This document shows, piece by piece, positions 26,870-34,243 of a stretch of DNA of 64,000 bases. The translations under genes were made by a program, and so were the position numbers. The stretch covers positions 1 through 64,000 of the forward strand of contig NZ_WTVN01000017.1 of NCBI RefSeq assembly GCF_012910905.1. Reading direction: 5' to 3'. Source of the stretch: Aromatoleum toluvorans. GTDB taxonomy: Bacteria; Pseudomonadota; Gammaproteobacteria; Burkholderiales; Rhodocyclaceae. Within the stretch, counting starts at the first letter, position 1. Every line of letters begins with the position of its first letter. The notes beneath the pieces are model-generated. The model had not been told where the DNA came from, did not search any database, and saw nothing but the letters and a program-made list of their open reading frames with translations.

Positions 26870-26898
26870 GCCCGGCCGGCACACACCGCCGGCCGGGC
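26870..26898. terminator. GC hairpin between convergent small gene and mnmA
   Basis: A perfect 11-bp stem, GCCCGGCCGGC (26870-26880) with GCCGGCCGGGC (26888-26898) and a 7-nt loop. No T-run follows on either side. It is symmetrical enough to serve both transcripts. Confidence 0.45.
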
Positions 26899-26915
26899 GT
26901 CCGAACTGCCCGCGC

Positions 26916-28040
26916 TCAGACGATCACGCCGCCGCCCAGGCACACCTTCGATTCATACACGACCACGCTCTGGCCCGGCGTCAGCGCCCACTGCGGCTGG
27001 GCGAACGCGATCTCGGCACGGCCGTCGGCCAGCGCATCGATCTCGCACGGCATGTCGGGCGTGCGGTAGCGCGGCTTGGCCGTATACACCCAGTGCGTGT
27101 GCGGCTCACGCCCCGCGATCCAGTTGAGCTCGGCCGCCGTCAGGCTGCCCTTCAGCAGCGCGGGATGGTCGTGGCCCTGCACGACGTAGAGCACGTTCGC
27201 CTTCACGTCCTTCGCGGCGACATACCAGGCGTCATGTTCGCCGGCCTCGTCCTGCTTGCCCTTGATGCCGCCGATGTGCAGGCCCTTGCGCTGGCCGATC
27301 GTGTGGTACATCAGGCCCTGGTGCTCGCCGAGCACGCGGCCGTCGTCGAGGTTGCAGATCTCGCCCGGCTTGGTCGGCAGGTAGCGCATCAGGAACTCGC
27401 GGAACGGCCGCTCGCCGATGAAGCAGATGCCCGTCGAATCCTTCTTCTCCGCCACGTGCAGGCCCGCCTCGGCGGCGATCCGGCGCACCTCGCGCTTGTA
27501 CAGCCCGCCCAGCGGGAACAGCGTCTTCGCGAGCTGCGCCTGCGTCAGGCGATAGAGGAAGTAGCTCTGGTCCTTCGTGCCGTCCTCGGCCTTCAGCAGC
27601 TGGAATTCGGTACGCCCGTCGTTCACCCACTCGCGCACGCCCGCGTAATGCCCGGTCGCGATCTTGTCCGCGCCGAGCTGCATCGCGTGGTCGAGGAAGC
27701 AGCGGAACTTGATCTCCGAATTGCACAGGATGTCGGGGTTCGGCGTGCGCCCGGCCTCGTACTCGCGCAGGAAATCGGCGAACACGCGGTCCTTGTACTC
27801 CGCCGAGAAATTCACGACCTCGAGGTCGATGCCGATCACATCGCACACCGACGCGACGTCGACCAGATCCTGACGCGTCGAGCAGTACTCGTCGTCGTCA
27901 TCGTCCTCCCAGTTCTTCATGAACAGGCCGGTCACCTGGTAGCCCTGCTGCTTCAGCAACAGCGCGGTCACCGAGGAATCCACGCCGCCGGACATGCCGA
28001 CGACCACCTTCATCCCGTTCGGATCCTTCTTACTGGACAT
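26916..28040 (-). CDS. mnmA: tRNA-specific 2-thiouridylase
   Basis: A 374-aa enzyme that inserts sulfur at position 2 of U34 in tRNAs for Lys, Glu and Gln. The PP-loop [10 protein letters not shown] (15-24) activates the tRNA with ATP. The two catalytic cysteines are C106 (ILCNSEIKF) and C206 (GICFIGE), the usual pair for persulfide transfer. I chose the ATG at 28040 because AAGGA lies 5 nt upstream; an ATG at 28055 is also in frame. It overlaps the end of the upstream hypothetical gene, so the two are coupled. Confidence 0.95.
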   Translation of the reverse strand: MSSKKDPNGMKVVVGMSGGVDSSVTALLLKQQGYQVTGLFMKNWEDDDDDEYCSTRQDLVDVASVCDVIGIDLEVVNFSAEYKDRVFADFLREYEAGRTPNPDILCNSEIKFRCFLDHAMQLGADKIATGHYAGVREWVNDGRTEFQLLKAEDGTKDQSYFLYRLTQAQLAKTLFPLGGLYKREVRRIAAEAGLHVAEKKDSTGICFIGERPFREFLMRYLPTKPGEICNLDDGRVLGEHQGLMYHTIGQRKGLHIGGIKGKQDEAGEHDAWYVAAKDVKANVLYVVQGHDHPALLKGSLTAAELNWIAGREPHTHWVYTAKPRYRTPDMPCEIDALADGRAEIAFAQPQWALTPGQSVVVYESKVCLGGGVIV

Positions 28041-28737
28041 TCGGTCCTTCTCCATTCAGCCAATCCGCCAGCGGCAGCACCACCGCAGGCTCGCCATGAT
28101 CCACGAACCAGCTGTCGACCGCAAAGCGCGCGCCGGGATTCTGCGACACTTCGCGTTCCGGCTCCAGCCTGGCGGGCACGACCGGCGCGACATCCGCGAG
28201 CACTTCGCCGCAATCGCACAGCGCCAGCATCGGCGCGACGTAGTCGGGCACCACCACGGCGGGCGCGGCGGCGACGGGCGCCCGGAGAGGCGGAGCATCC
28301 GTTTCCTCGATCACGGCGGAGAAATGCTGCAGCACCAGCCAGGGCGCCCGCCGCTCGGCCGGCAGCACGCGGTGAAACCGCAGCCAGCCGCGCGCCGCCA
28401 TGAGTTCGAGAAAGTGCGTCGTCGTCGTCGAGTGATCGATGCAGTCCATCCGCCCCGCGACGTCGTCATCGAGAAAGTTGCCGCCACGATCCGCCGCGAT
28501 CGGCGTCTCGCGGGCGGCCAGACGCTGCATCATGCCCACCGCGCGGGCGATCGCCCCGCGCTCGGCCTCGGCGTCGGCCGCCGCTGCCAGCACGGCGGCC
28601 ACCCCGGCGAGGCCGTCGTCGGCCAGCTCGACCTGCACCCGGCTGGCACAGCCGTAGTTGAAGCACACCTCGACGGCTTCGGCCGCATGTGCGCCCGGCA
28701 GAGCGCACAACAGGCAGGCGATCAGCGCAGCGCGCAT
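28030..28737 (-). CDS. secreted protein of unknown function, possible papain/transglutaminase-like hydrolase
   Basis: A 235-aa protein with a clear signal peptide ([18 protein letters not shown]). I do not recognise the family. The mature part has a short Cys pair (VCFNYGC), then a segment around C99 ([18 protein letters not shown]), H138 ([12 protein letters not shown]) and D208 ([19 protein letters not shown]). The order Cys-His-Asp in such surroundings resembles bacterial transglutaminase-like cysteine hydrolases; this is inference from motif pattern only. It lies between nudJ (11 bp) and mnmA (overlap). Confidence 0.7.
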   Translation of the reverse strand: MRAALIACLLCALPGAHAAEAVEVCFNYGCASRVQVELADDGLAGVAAVLAAAADAEAERGAIARAVGMMQRLAARETPIAADRGGNFLDDDVAGRMDCIDHSTTTTHFLELMAARGWLRFHRVLPAERRAPWLVLQHFSAVIEETDAPPLRAPVAAAPAVVVPDYVAPMLALCDCGEVLADVAPVVPARLEPEREVSQNPGARFAVDSWFVDHGEPAVVLPLADWLNGEGPNVQ

Positions 28738-28748
28738 CGCCGCACGAC

Positions 28749-29216
28749 TCAACCCGGATAATGCCGGATCAGGTCGAGCGCATGGCGGCGCCCTGCGATC
28801 CAGTCGTCCACACACTGCAGCACCAGCGGATTGCGATGGCGCTCGCGGCAGTCGAGCAGTTCATCGCGCGTCAGCCACAGCGCGCGCACGATGCCCGCGT
28901 CGAGCGCGCGGCCCGCCTCCTCGGCACCGACCGTGCCGCCGAACGCGAAGCGCAGGTAGGTGATGCCGCCCTTCGGCACCGGCCACTGGTAGATGCCGAT
29001 GAGGTACTCGGGGACGAAGCGGTGCGCCGTCTCCTCCAGCGTCTCGCGCGCGGCGGCGTCGACCAGGGACTCCCCCGCCTCCAGGTGACCGGCCGGCTGG
29101 TTGAACCGCAGACCATCGGCCGTCTCCTCCTCCACCATGAGAAAACGCCCCTGACGCTCGATCACCGATGCCACCGTCACGTTCGGTTTCCAGACTCGTT
29201 CCATCGCCATCGTCAT
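28749..29216 (-). CDS. nudJ: Nudix hydrolase, NudJ-like phosphatase
   Basis: A 155-aa Nudix enzyme. The N terminus (WKPNVTVASVIERQGRFLMV) and the NQPAGHLEAGESLVDAAARE region follow NudJ, which hydrolyses HMP-PP and nucleoside di- and triphosphates. The Nudix box spans about 43-65 and ends ETLEETAHR, where the usual G is replaced by A. Starts at 29216, 29210 and 29204 are all in frame; none has a strong ribosome site. The first of three close minus-strand genes ending with mnmA. Confidence 0.85.
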   Translation of the reverse strand: MTMAMERVWKPNVTVASVIERQGRFLMVEEETADGLRFNQPAGHLEAGESLVDAAARETLEETAHRFVPEYLIGIYQWPVPKGGITYLRFAFGGTVGAEEAGRALDAGIVRALWLTRDELLDCRERHRNPLVLQCVDDWIAGRRHALDLIRHYPG

Positions 29217-29305
29217 GCAAAAACGAGCATTTTACCCTGTGCGCCCTGATCTTCCCGGATCGGACTCGTAAGCGACCGTATCCCCCATGACACCCGCAGA
29301 GCAGG

Positions 29306-29324
29306 GATACGCATTATCATTCAC
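29306..29324. promoter_or_regulatory. Fur-like box upstream of the NhaD-type transporter
   Basis: On the minus strand, 29324-29306 matches the classical 19-bp Fur consensus at 14 of 19 positions, including an unbroken AATGATAAT. It lies 27 bp upstream of the transporter start, where a repressor would block transcription. The remaining 135-bp gap to nudJ shows no other element. Confidence 0.35.
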
Positions 29325-29351
29325 CGTCCCGCGACGTCAGACCAAGAAGAC

Positions 29352-30557
29352 ATGACACCCACGCTCGTCGGCATTCCCGTCGACTTCATCCTCTTCGCGC
29401 TGACGCTGCTCGGCGTCGCGCTGCTGCACCACTACACGTTGTACGTCGCGCTGACCGGCTTCGCCGTCATCAGCCTCTACAAGATCGTCTTCACCGGCTT
29501 CGCGGCCGGCCCCGGCGTGGCGGGCTGGATCGGCCACCTCGGCCACGAATGGGTCACGTTCGCCAACCTGTTCTGCCTACTGATGGGCTTTGCGATCCTC
29601 GCGCGGCACTTCGAGAAGAGCCATGTCCCGGTGATCCTGCCGAAGTTCCTGCCGAAGGACTGGAAAGGCCCCTTCGCGCTGCTCGTGATGATCTTCTTCA
29701 TCTCGTCCATCCTCGACAACATCGCCGCCGCCCTCATCGGTGGCGCGATGGCGCACCAGCTGTTCCGCGCGAGGGTGCATATCGGCTATCTTGCGGCCAT
29801 CGTCGCGGCCTCCAACGCCGGCGGCGCCGGTTCCGTCGTCGGCGACACCACGACGACGATGATGTGGATCGCCGGCATCTCGCCGCTCGCCGTGCTCAAA
29901 GCCGCCCTCGGCGCCGGCATCGCGCTGTGCATCTTCGGCACGATCGCCGCGAAGCAGCAGCACGCCTGGTCGCCAATCAACAAGCACACCCACGAGCACA
30001 CGCACATCGACTGGGGCCGGCTCTTCATCGTCATGCTCATGCTGGGCCTCGCGATCGGCACCAACATCACCGTGAACATCGCCGCCCCGAGCGTCGCCAG
30101 CGCCTTCCCCTTCATCGGCGTCGCCGTGTGGGTGGCGATCCTGCTCACCGCGCAACTGCGCCGCCACGACTGGGAAATCCTGCCGGAAACCGCCAGGGGC
30201 TCGGTCTTCCTGCTCTCGCTGGTCGCCTGCGCGTCGATGATGCCGGTGAACGAACTGCCGCCCGCGTCATGGACCAGCGCGCTCGTGCTGGGCTTCGTCT
30301 CCGCGGTGTTCGACAACATCCCGCTCACGGCGCTGGCGATCCGCCAAGGCGGCTACGACTGGGGCTTCCTCGCGTATGCGGTCGGTTTCGGCGGCTCGAT
30401 GCTGTGGTTCGGCTCCTCGGCCGGCGTCGCGCTGTCCAGCATGTACCCCGAGGCGCGCTCGGCGGTCCAGTGGCTGCGCAAGGGCTGGCACATCCCCCTT
30501 GCCTACGTCGTCGGCTTCGCCGTGATGCTGGCCGTGCTCGGGTGGCACCCGCAGTGA
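29352..30557 (+). CDS. NhaD/ArsB-type ion transporter (probable Na+/H+ antiporter)
   Basis: A 401-aa polytopic membrane protein with about ten hydrophobic segments. It carries ion-transporter-superfamily signatures: SSILDNIAAALIGGAMA near 115-131, GGAGSVVGDTTTTMMWIAG near 157-175, and FDNIPLTALAI near 318-328. The two DN-containing re-entrant motifs are typical of NhaD-like antiporters and related citrate/arsenite carriers. A His-rich cytoplasmic loop (NKHTHEHTHIDWG) could bind metal. The ion is not proven. The start follows AAGAAG. Confidence 0.8.
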   Translation: MTPTLVGIPVDFILFALTLLGVALLHHYTLYVALTGFAVISLYKIVFTGFAAGPGVAGWIGHLGHEWVTFANLFCLLMGFAILARHFEKSHVPVILPKFLPKDWKGPFALLVMIFFISSILDNIAAALIGGAMAHQLFRARVHIGYLAAIVAASNAGGAGSVVGDTTTTMMWIAGISPLAVLKAALGAGIALCIFGTIAAKQQHAWSPINKHTHEHTHIDWGRLFIVMLMLGLAIGTNITVNIAAPSVASAFPFIGVAVWVAILLTAQLRRHDWEILPETARGSVFLLSLVACASMMPVNELPPASWTSALVLGFVSAVFDNIPLTALAIRQGGYDWGFLAYAVGFGGSMLWFGSSAGVALSSMYPEARSAVQWLRKGWHIPLAYVVGFAVMLAVLGWHPQ

Positions 30558-30666
30558 GCCGCTGCCGCGCGCACCCCGCAAAGTCGCCGGGTTTGCGCTA
30601 AAATTGCGAATTCGCTCCGCGCTGCGGAGCGCCCCCCTGAACACAATTCCGCTGGAGAATCCCATC

Positions 30667-31587
30667 ATGTCCATGGCTGACCGCGACGGTTTCATCTGGC
30701 AGGACGGCAAGCTCGTGCCTTGGCGCGAAGCCACGACCCACGTCCTGACCCACTCCCTGCATTACGGCGTAGCCGTGTTCGAGGGCGTGCGCGCGTACAA
30801 CACAGCCAAGGGCACCGCGATTTTCCGTCTCGCCGAGCACACCCAGCGCCTGATCAACTCGGCCAAGATCTACCGCATGGAGATCCCCTTCTCCAAGGAC
30901 GAGCTGATGGAAGCGCAGAAGGAAGTCGTGCGCGCCAACAAGCTCGAATCCTGCTACCTGCGCCCGCTGGCGTTCTACGGCTCGGAGAAGATGGGCATCT
31001 CGACGCGCGGGGCGCGCGTCCATGTCGCCATCGCCGCCTGGCCGTGGGGCGCCTACCTCGGCGAGGAAGGCCTCGAGAAAGGCATCCGCATCCGCACCTC
31101 GTCCTATGCGCGCCACCACGTGAACGTGACGATGCCGCGCGCGAAGCTGTCGGGCAGCTACGCGAACTCCATCCTCGCCAACCTCGAAGCAACCGACGAC
31201 GGCTACGACGAAGCGCTGCTGCTCGACACCCAGGGTTTCGTCGCCGAAGGCTCCGGCGAGAACTTCTTCATGATCAAGGACGGCAAGATCTACGAACCCG
31301 AGATCGCCTCGGCGCTGACCGGCATCACCCGTGACTCGGTCATCCAGATCGCGCGCGAGCTCGGCTACACGGTCGAATCCCGCCGCCTCACGCGCGACGA
31401 CATCTACATCGCCGACGAGGCCTTCTTCACCGGTACCGCCGCCGAAGTCACGCCGATCCGCGAGCTCGACAACCGCACCATCGGCGCCGGCAAACGCGGC
31501 CCGATCACCGAAAAGCTTCAGGCGCGCTTCTTCGACGTCGTCAATGGCCGCGCCCCCGAATACGAGCGCTGGCTCTCCTACGTCTGA
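30667..31587 (+). CDS. ilvE: branched-chain amino acid aminotransferase
   Basis: A 306-aa fold-type IV PLP enzyme catalysing the last step of Leu, Ile and Val synthesis. The PLP lysine is K160 (MPRAKLSGSYANS), and the conserved EGSGENFF (about 192-199) and TGTAAEVTPI motifs are present. I chose the ATG at 30667, 9 nt after GGAGA, giving MSMADRDGFIWQDGKLV. A TAAAAT hexamer at 30599-30604 may be the -10. The next small zinc gene is probably co-transcribed. Confidence 0.95.
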   Translation: MSMADRDGFIWQDGKLVPWREATTHVLTHSLHYGVAVFEGVRAYNTAKGTAIFRLAEHTQRLINSAKIYRMEIPFSKDELMEAQKEVVRANKLESCYLRPLAFYGSEKMGISTRGARVHVAIAAWPWGAYLGEEGLEKGIRIRTSSYARHHVNVTMPRAKLSGSYANSILANLEATDDGYDEALLLDTQGFVAEGSGENFFMIKDGKIYEPEIASALTGITRDSVIQIARELGYTVESRRLTRDDIYIADEAFFTGTAAEVTPIRELDNRTIGAGKRGPITEKLQARFFDVVNGRAPEYERWLSYV

Positions 31588-31600
31588 GGAAACGCACACC

Positions 31601-31801
31601 ATGGCCGAAAACCAGGACAAGACCCAAACGATCGCCGTCACCGCCCACGACCTGCCGCTGCATTGCCCGCGGCCGGACGCGCCGCTGTGGGCCCGCCACC
31701 CGCGCGTCTTCCTCGACGTGCTGGCCGAAGGCGAAGCAGTCTGCCCGTACTGCAGCACGAAATACGTCTTCACCGGCGAGCGTCCGAAGGGTCATCACTG
31801 A
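31601..31801 (+). CDS. CHCC zinc-finger domain protein
   Basis: A 66-aa protein of the zf-CHCC family (PF10276; related to the NDUFS6 subunit of complex I). Likely metal ligands are the Cys in LHCPRPD, a His in ARHPRVF and the CPYC pair before STKYVF. Free-standing bacterial members have no established role. It starts 13 bp after ilvE with GAGGA upstream, and this neighbourhood is common in betaproteobacteria as far as I know. Confidence 0.85.
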   Translation: MAENQDKTQTIAVTAHDLPLHCPRPDAPLWARHPRVFLDVLAEGEAVCPYCSTKYVFTGERPKGHH

Positions 31802-31822
31802 TCCACGGCGCATGATCGACAT

Positions 31823-31840
31823 GGGGGCAGCAATGCCCCC
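31823..31840 (+). terminator. GNRA-capped hairpin after the ilvE-CHCC unit
   Basis: GGGGGCA (31823-31829), loop GCAA, TGCCCCC (31834-31840): a perfect 7-bp stem with a stable tetraloop, 21 bp after the CHCC stop. The tail is only moderately T-rich (ATGGCATTTCC). It may stop transcription or protect the 3' end. Confidence 0.4.
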
Positions 31841-31882
31841 ATGGCATTTCCGGACCAGTTTCTTCGCTTAAAGCCAGCCCAA

Positions 31883-32314
31883 GTGAACAAACCCGTCTTC
31901 ACCACGGCCCTCGAGGCCGAGGCCGCCTTCTACGACGCGCTCGCACGCTCCGACCTCGATGCGATGATGCAGGTGTGGTCGGAAGACGACGAAGTCGTAT
32001 GCATCCATCCCGACGGCGCCCGCCTCGTCGGCCTGCACGCGGTGCGCGAATCGTGGCGCCAGCTGTTCGCCAGCGGCGTCCGCCTCGCGGTCAGCGTCTC
32101 GCAACGCGTCGCGTCGGGCAATTCATTGCTCGCAACGCACAACGTCATCGAACACGTCGCGCTCGCCCGCGACGAGCGCGCGCCGCCGCCGATGGTCGCG
32201 ACCAACGCCTATGCCAGCGGCCCGCATGGCTGGAAGATGATCATGCACCACGCGTCACCGGCGCCCGCATCCCTCCCTGCCGGCACACACGACGGCCCCC
32301 GCATCGTACATTGA
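31883..32314 (+). CDS. SnoaL/NTF2-like domain protein
   Basis: A 143-aa cone-shaped NTF2-like protein (SnoaL_3/YybH type): EAEAAFYDALARSDLDAMMQVWSEDDEVVCIHPDG is the first helix-helix-strand part, and the sheet ends GWKMIMHHASPAP. Members bind small ligands or act as uncharacterised enzymes. I chose the GTG at 31883 (VNKPVFTT), because homologues I know begin NKPVF, although an ATG at 31841 is in frame. The upstream ATG sits directly on the hairpin at 31823-31840, which argues against it. Confidence 0.78.
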   Translation: MNKPVFTTALEAEAAFYDALARSDLDAMMQVWSEDDEVVCIHPDGARLVGLHAVRESWRQLFASGVRLAVSVSQRVASGNSLLATHNVIEHVALARDERAPPPMVATNAYASGPHGWKMIMHHASPAPASLPAGTHDGPRIVH

Positions 32315-32465
32315 TGCGGCGCTGCAACATGCCCTGATACTTTTCCTGCGCCGGCGACGCGCTTCGCTTACACAACTGCGTTAATCTGCGCCCGTCGGCC
32401 GGCCCGACCGCAGCGCAGGCCATCCCGGCCTCCGATCCACTACCCTGGACAAACACGCTTTGAAC

Positions 32466-33857
32466 ATGACCCCGACTTCCTACGCCGCACCGGCGGCAGA
32501 AATCTTCAAGGCCTATGACATCCGCGGCATCGTCGACCGCAGCCTGACTGTCGACGCCGTGCGCGCCATCGGCCACGCCCTCGGCTCCGAAGCCGTCGCA
32601 CGCGGCCAGCGCGCCATCGCGGTCGGCCGCGACGGCCGTCTGTCCGGCCCCGAGCTCGCCGGCGCGCTCTCCGACGGCATCCGCGCCGCAGGCGTCGACG
32701 TCGTCGACATCGGCTGCGTGCCGACCCCGCTCACCTACTTCGCCGCCTACCAGCTCGGCACCGACTCCTGCGTCAGCGTCACCGGCAGCCACAACCCGCC
32801 CGACTACAACGGCCTCAAGATGGTGCTCGGCGGCCAGACGCTGTACGGCCCCCTCATCCAGGACCTGCGCCGCCGCATCGTCGAGAACGACCTCGTGCAC
32901 GGCGAGGGCAGCCTGCGCAAGGAAGAAGTGGTGGACGCCTACCTCGAGCGCATCGTCTCCGACGTCAAGCTCGCACGCCCGATGAAGATCGTCATCGACT
33001 GCGGCAACGGCGTCGCCGGCGCCGTCGCCCCCGCACTCTTCCGCCGCCTCGGCTGCGAGATCGTCGAACTCTTCTGCGAAGTCGACGGCAAGTTCCCGAA
33101 CCACCACCCCGACCCGTCCAAGCCCGAGAACCTGCAGGACGTGATCCGCGCCCTGAAGGAAACCGACGCCGAACTCGGCCTCGCCTTCGACGGCGACGGC
33201 GACCGCCTCGGCGTCGTCACCAAGGACGGCGAGATCATCTTCCCCGACCGCCAGCTGATGCTGTTCGCGGCCGACGTGCTGTCGCGCGTGCCGGGCGGCG
33301 AGATCATCTACGACGTCAAATGCACGCGCAACCTCGCCGGCTGGGTGCGCCAGCACGGCGGCAAGCCGACGATGTGGAACACCGGCCACGCGCTCGTGAA
33401 GGCCAAGCTCAAGGAAACCGGCGCCCCGCTCGCCGGCGAAATGAGCGGCCACGTGTTCTTCAAGGAGCGCTGGTTCGGCTTCGACGACGGCCTCTACGCC
33501 GGCGCACGCCTGCTGGAGATCCTGTCGCGCCACGCCGACCCCAGCGCGGTCCTCAAGGACCTGCCGGACGCCGTCAGCACGCCGGAACTCAACATCAAGA
33601 TGGCCGAGGGCGAGCCCTTCGAACTCGTGCGCCGCCTGAAGGAAACCGCGCGCTTCGACGGCGCGAGCGAAGTCATCACCCTCGACGGCGTGCGCGTCGA
33701 ATACGCCGACGGCTTCGGCCTCGCACGTCCTTCCAACACGACGCCCGTGGTCGTGCTACGATTCGAAGCTGACAACGAGGCCGCGATCGCCCGCATCCAG
33801 AACGCCTTCCGCGCCGCGATCGAGCAAGTCTGGCCCGGCCTCAAGCTGCCGTTCTAA
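32466..33857 (+). CDS. algC: phosphomannomutase/phosphoglucomutase
   Basis: A 463-aa alpha-D-phosphohexomutase, the same length as Pseudomonas aeruginosa AlgC. The phosphoserine is S108 (TGSHNPPDYNG), the metal loop is FDGDGDRLG near 242-250, the sugar-binding GEMSGH lies near 325, and the phosphate-binding RPSNTTP is near the C terminus. It interconverts mannose-1-P/6-P and glucose-1-P/6-P for polysaccharide and LPS precursors. It has its own strong terminator. manB would be an equally good name. Confidence 0.94.
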   Translation: MTPTSYAAPAAEIFKAYDIRGIVDRSLTVDAVRAIGHALGSEAVARGQRAIAVGRDGRLSGPELAGALSDGIRAAGVDVVDIGCVPTPLTYFAAYQLGTDSCVSVTGSHNPPDYNGLKMVLGGQTLYGPLIQDLRRRIVENDLVHGEGSLRKEEVVDAYLERIVSDVKLARPMKIVIDCGNGVAGAVAPALFRRLGCEIVELFCEVDGKFPNHHPDPSKPENLQDVIRALKETDAELGLAFDGDGDRLGVVTKDGEIIFPDRQLMLFAADVLSRVPGGEIIYDVKCTRNLAGWVRQHGGKPTMWNTGHALVKAKLKETGAPLAGEMSGHVFFKERWFGFDDGLYAGARLLEILSRHADPSAVLKDLPDAVSTPELNIKMAEGEPFELVRRLKETARFDGASEVITLDGVRVEYADGFGLARPSNTTPVVVLRFEADNEAAIARIQNAFRAAIEQVWPGLKLPF

Positions 33858-33890
33858 GATCATCCGATAACAAGAACAACAACAAACACA

Positions 33891-33922
33891 AGGCCCCGAT
33901 CCGCAAGGATCGGGGCCTTTTT
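33891..33922 (+). terminator. Rho-independent terminator of the phosphomannomutase gene
   Basis: A perfect 12-bp stem AGGCCCCGATCC (33891-33902) with GGATCGGGGCCT (33907-33918), GCAA tetraloop, and a T-run 33918-33922 followed by CTT. Confidence 0.93.
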
Positions 33923-33948
33923 CTTGCCAACGCCCCAGCACCACGCAA

Positions 33949-34134
33949 GGCGTCGTCGCCTTCCCCCGCAGGGCTGTCGAGAGCGCCGCCGGCCGGGCCG
34001 TTGCGGGGGGAAAACGGCGGCGCATGTCTGAGGGCGCGCAGCGCCCGAGTTTGCGCCGACGCCCCCGCAACGGTCTGGCCGGCGGGAAGCCGAAGGCCGC
34101 GAACGCCTGCCCGGAGGGGGAAGGCGACGACGCC
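33949..34134. repeat. 186-bp nested palindromic element
   Basis: Four nested inverted arms share one centre near 34040. The outer arm is 33949-33967 with 34116-34134 (19 of 19 bp). Next come 33988-34009 with 34062-34083 (20 of 22), then 34018-34024 with 34052-34058 (7 of 7), and finally 34032-34037 with 34041-34046 (6 of 6, loop GCA). The single strand could fold into one long hairpin. It lies between two terminators that close convergent genes, so transcription through it should be low. It looks like an intergenic repeat unit (REP/BIME-like), but no second copy occurs in this window. Confidence 0.75.
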
Positions 34135-34180
34135 GACCACGGAGTCTGGCCCTCCATCAACCCGCCCCCTGAAAGCACAA

Positions 34181-34211
34181 GAGCCCCGTCAGCCAAAGAC
34201 CGACGGGGCTC
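34181..34211 (-). terminator. terminator of alaS
   Basis: A perfect 10-bp stem GAGCCCCGTC (34181-34190) with GACGGGGCTC (34202-34211), followed on the minus strand by the T-rich tail TTGTGCTTTC. It is 33 bp past the alaS stop. Confidence 0.7.
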
Positions 34212-34243
34212 CCGATTTCAACGCGGCCGAAAGAGGCAGCGGC

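Noticed and set aside
33756-34196. Minus-strand frame across the phosphomannomutase end and the palindrome
   Set aside because: It runs through two terminators and the inverted repeat, and its composition is that of translated repeat DNA.
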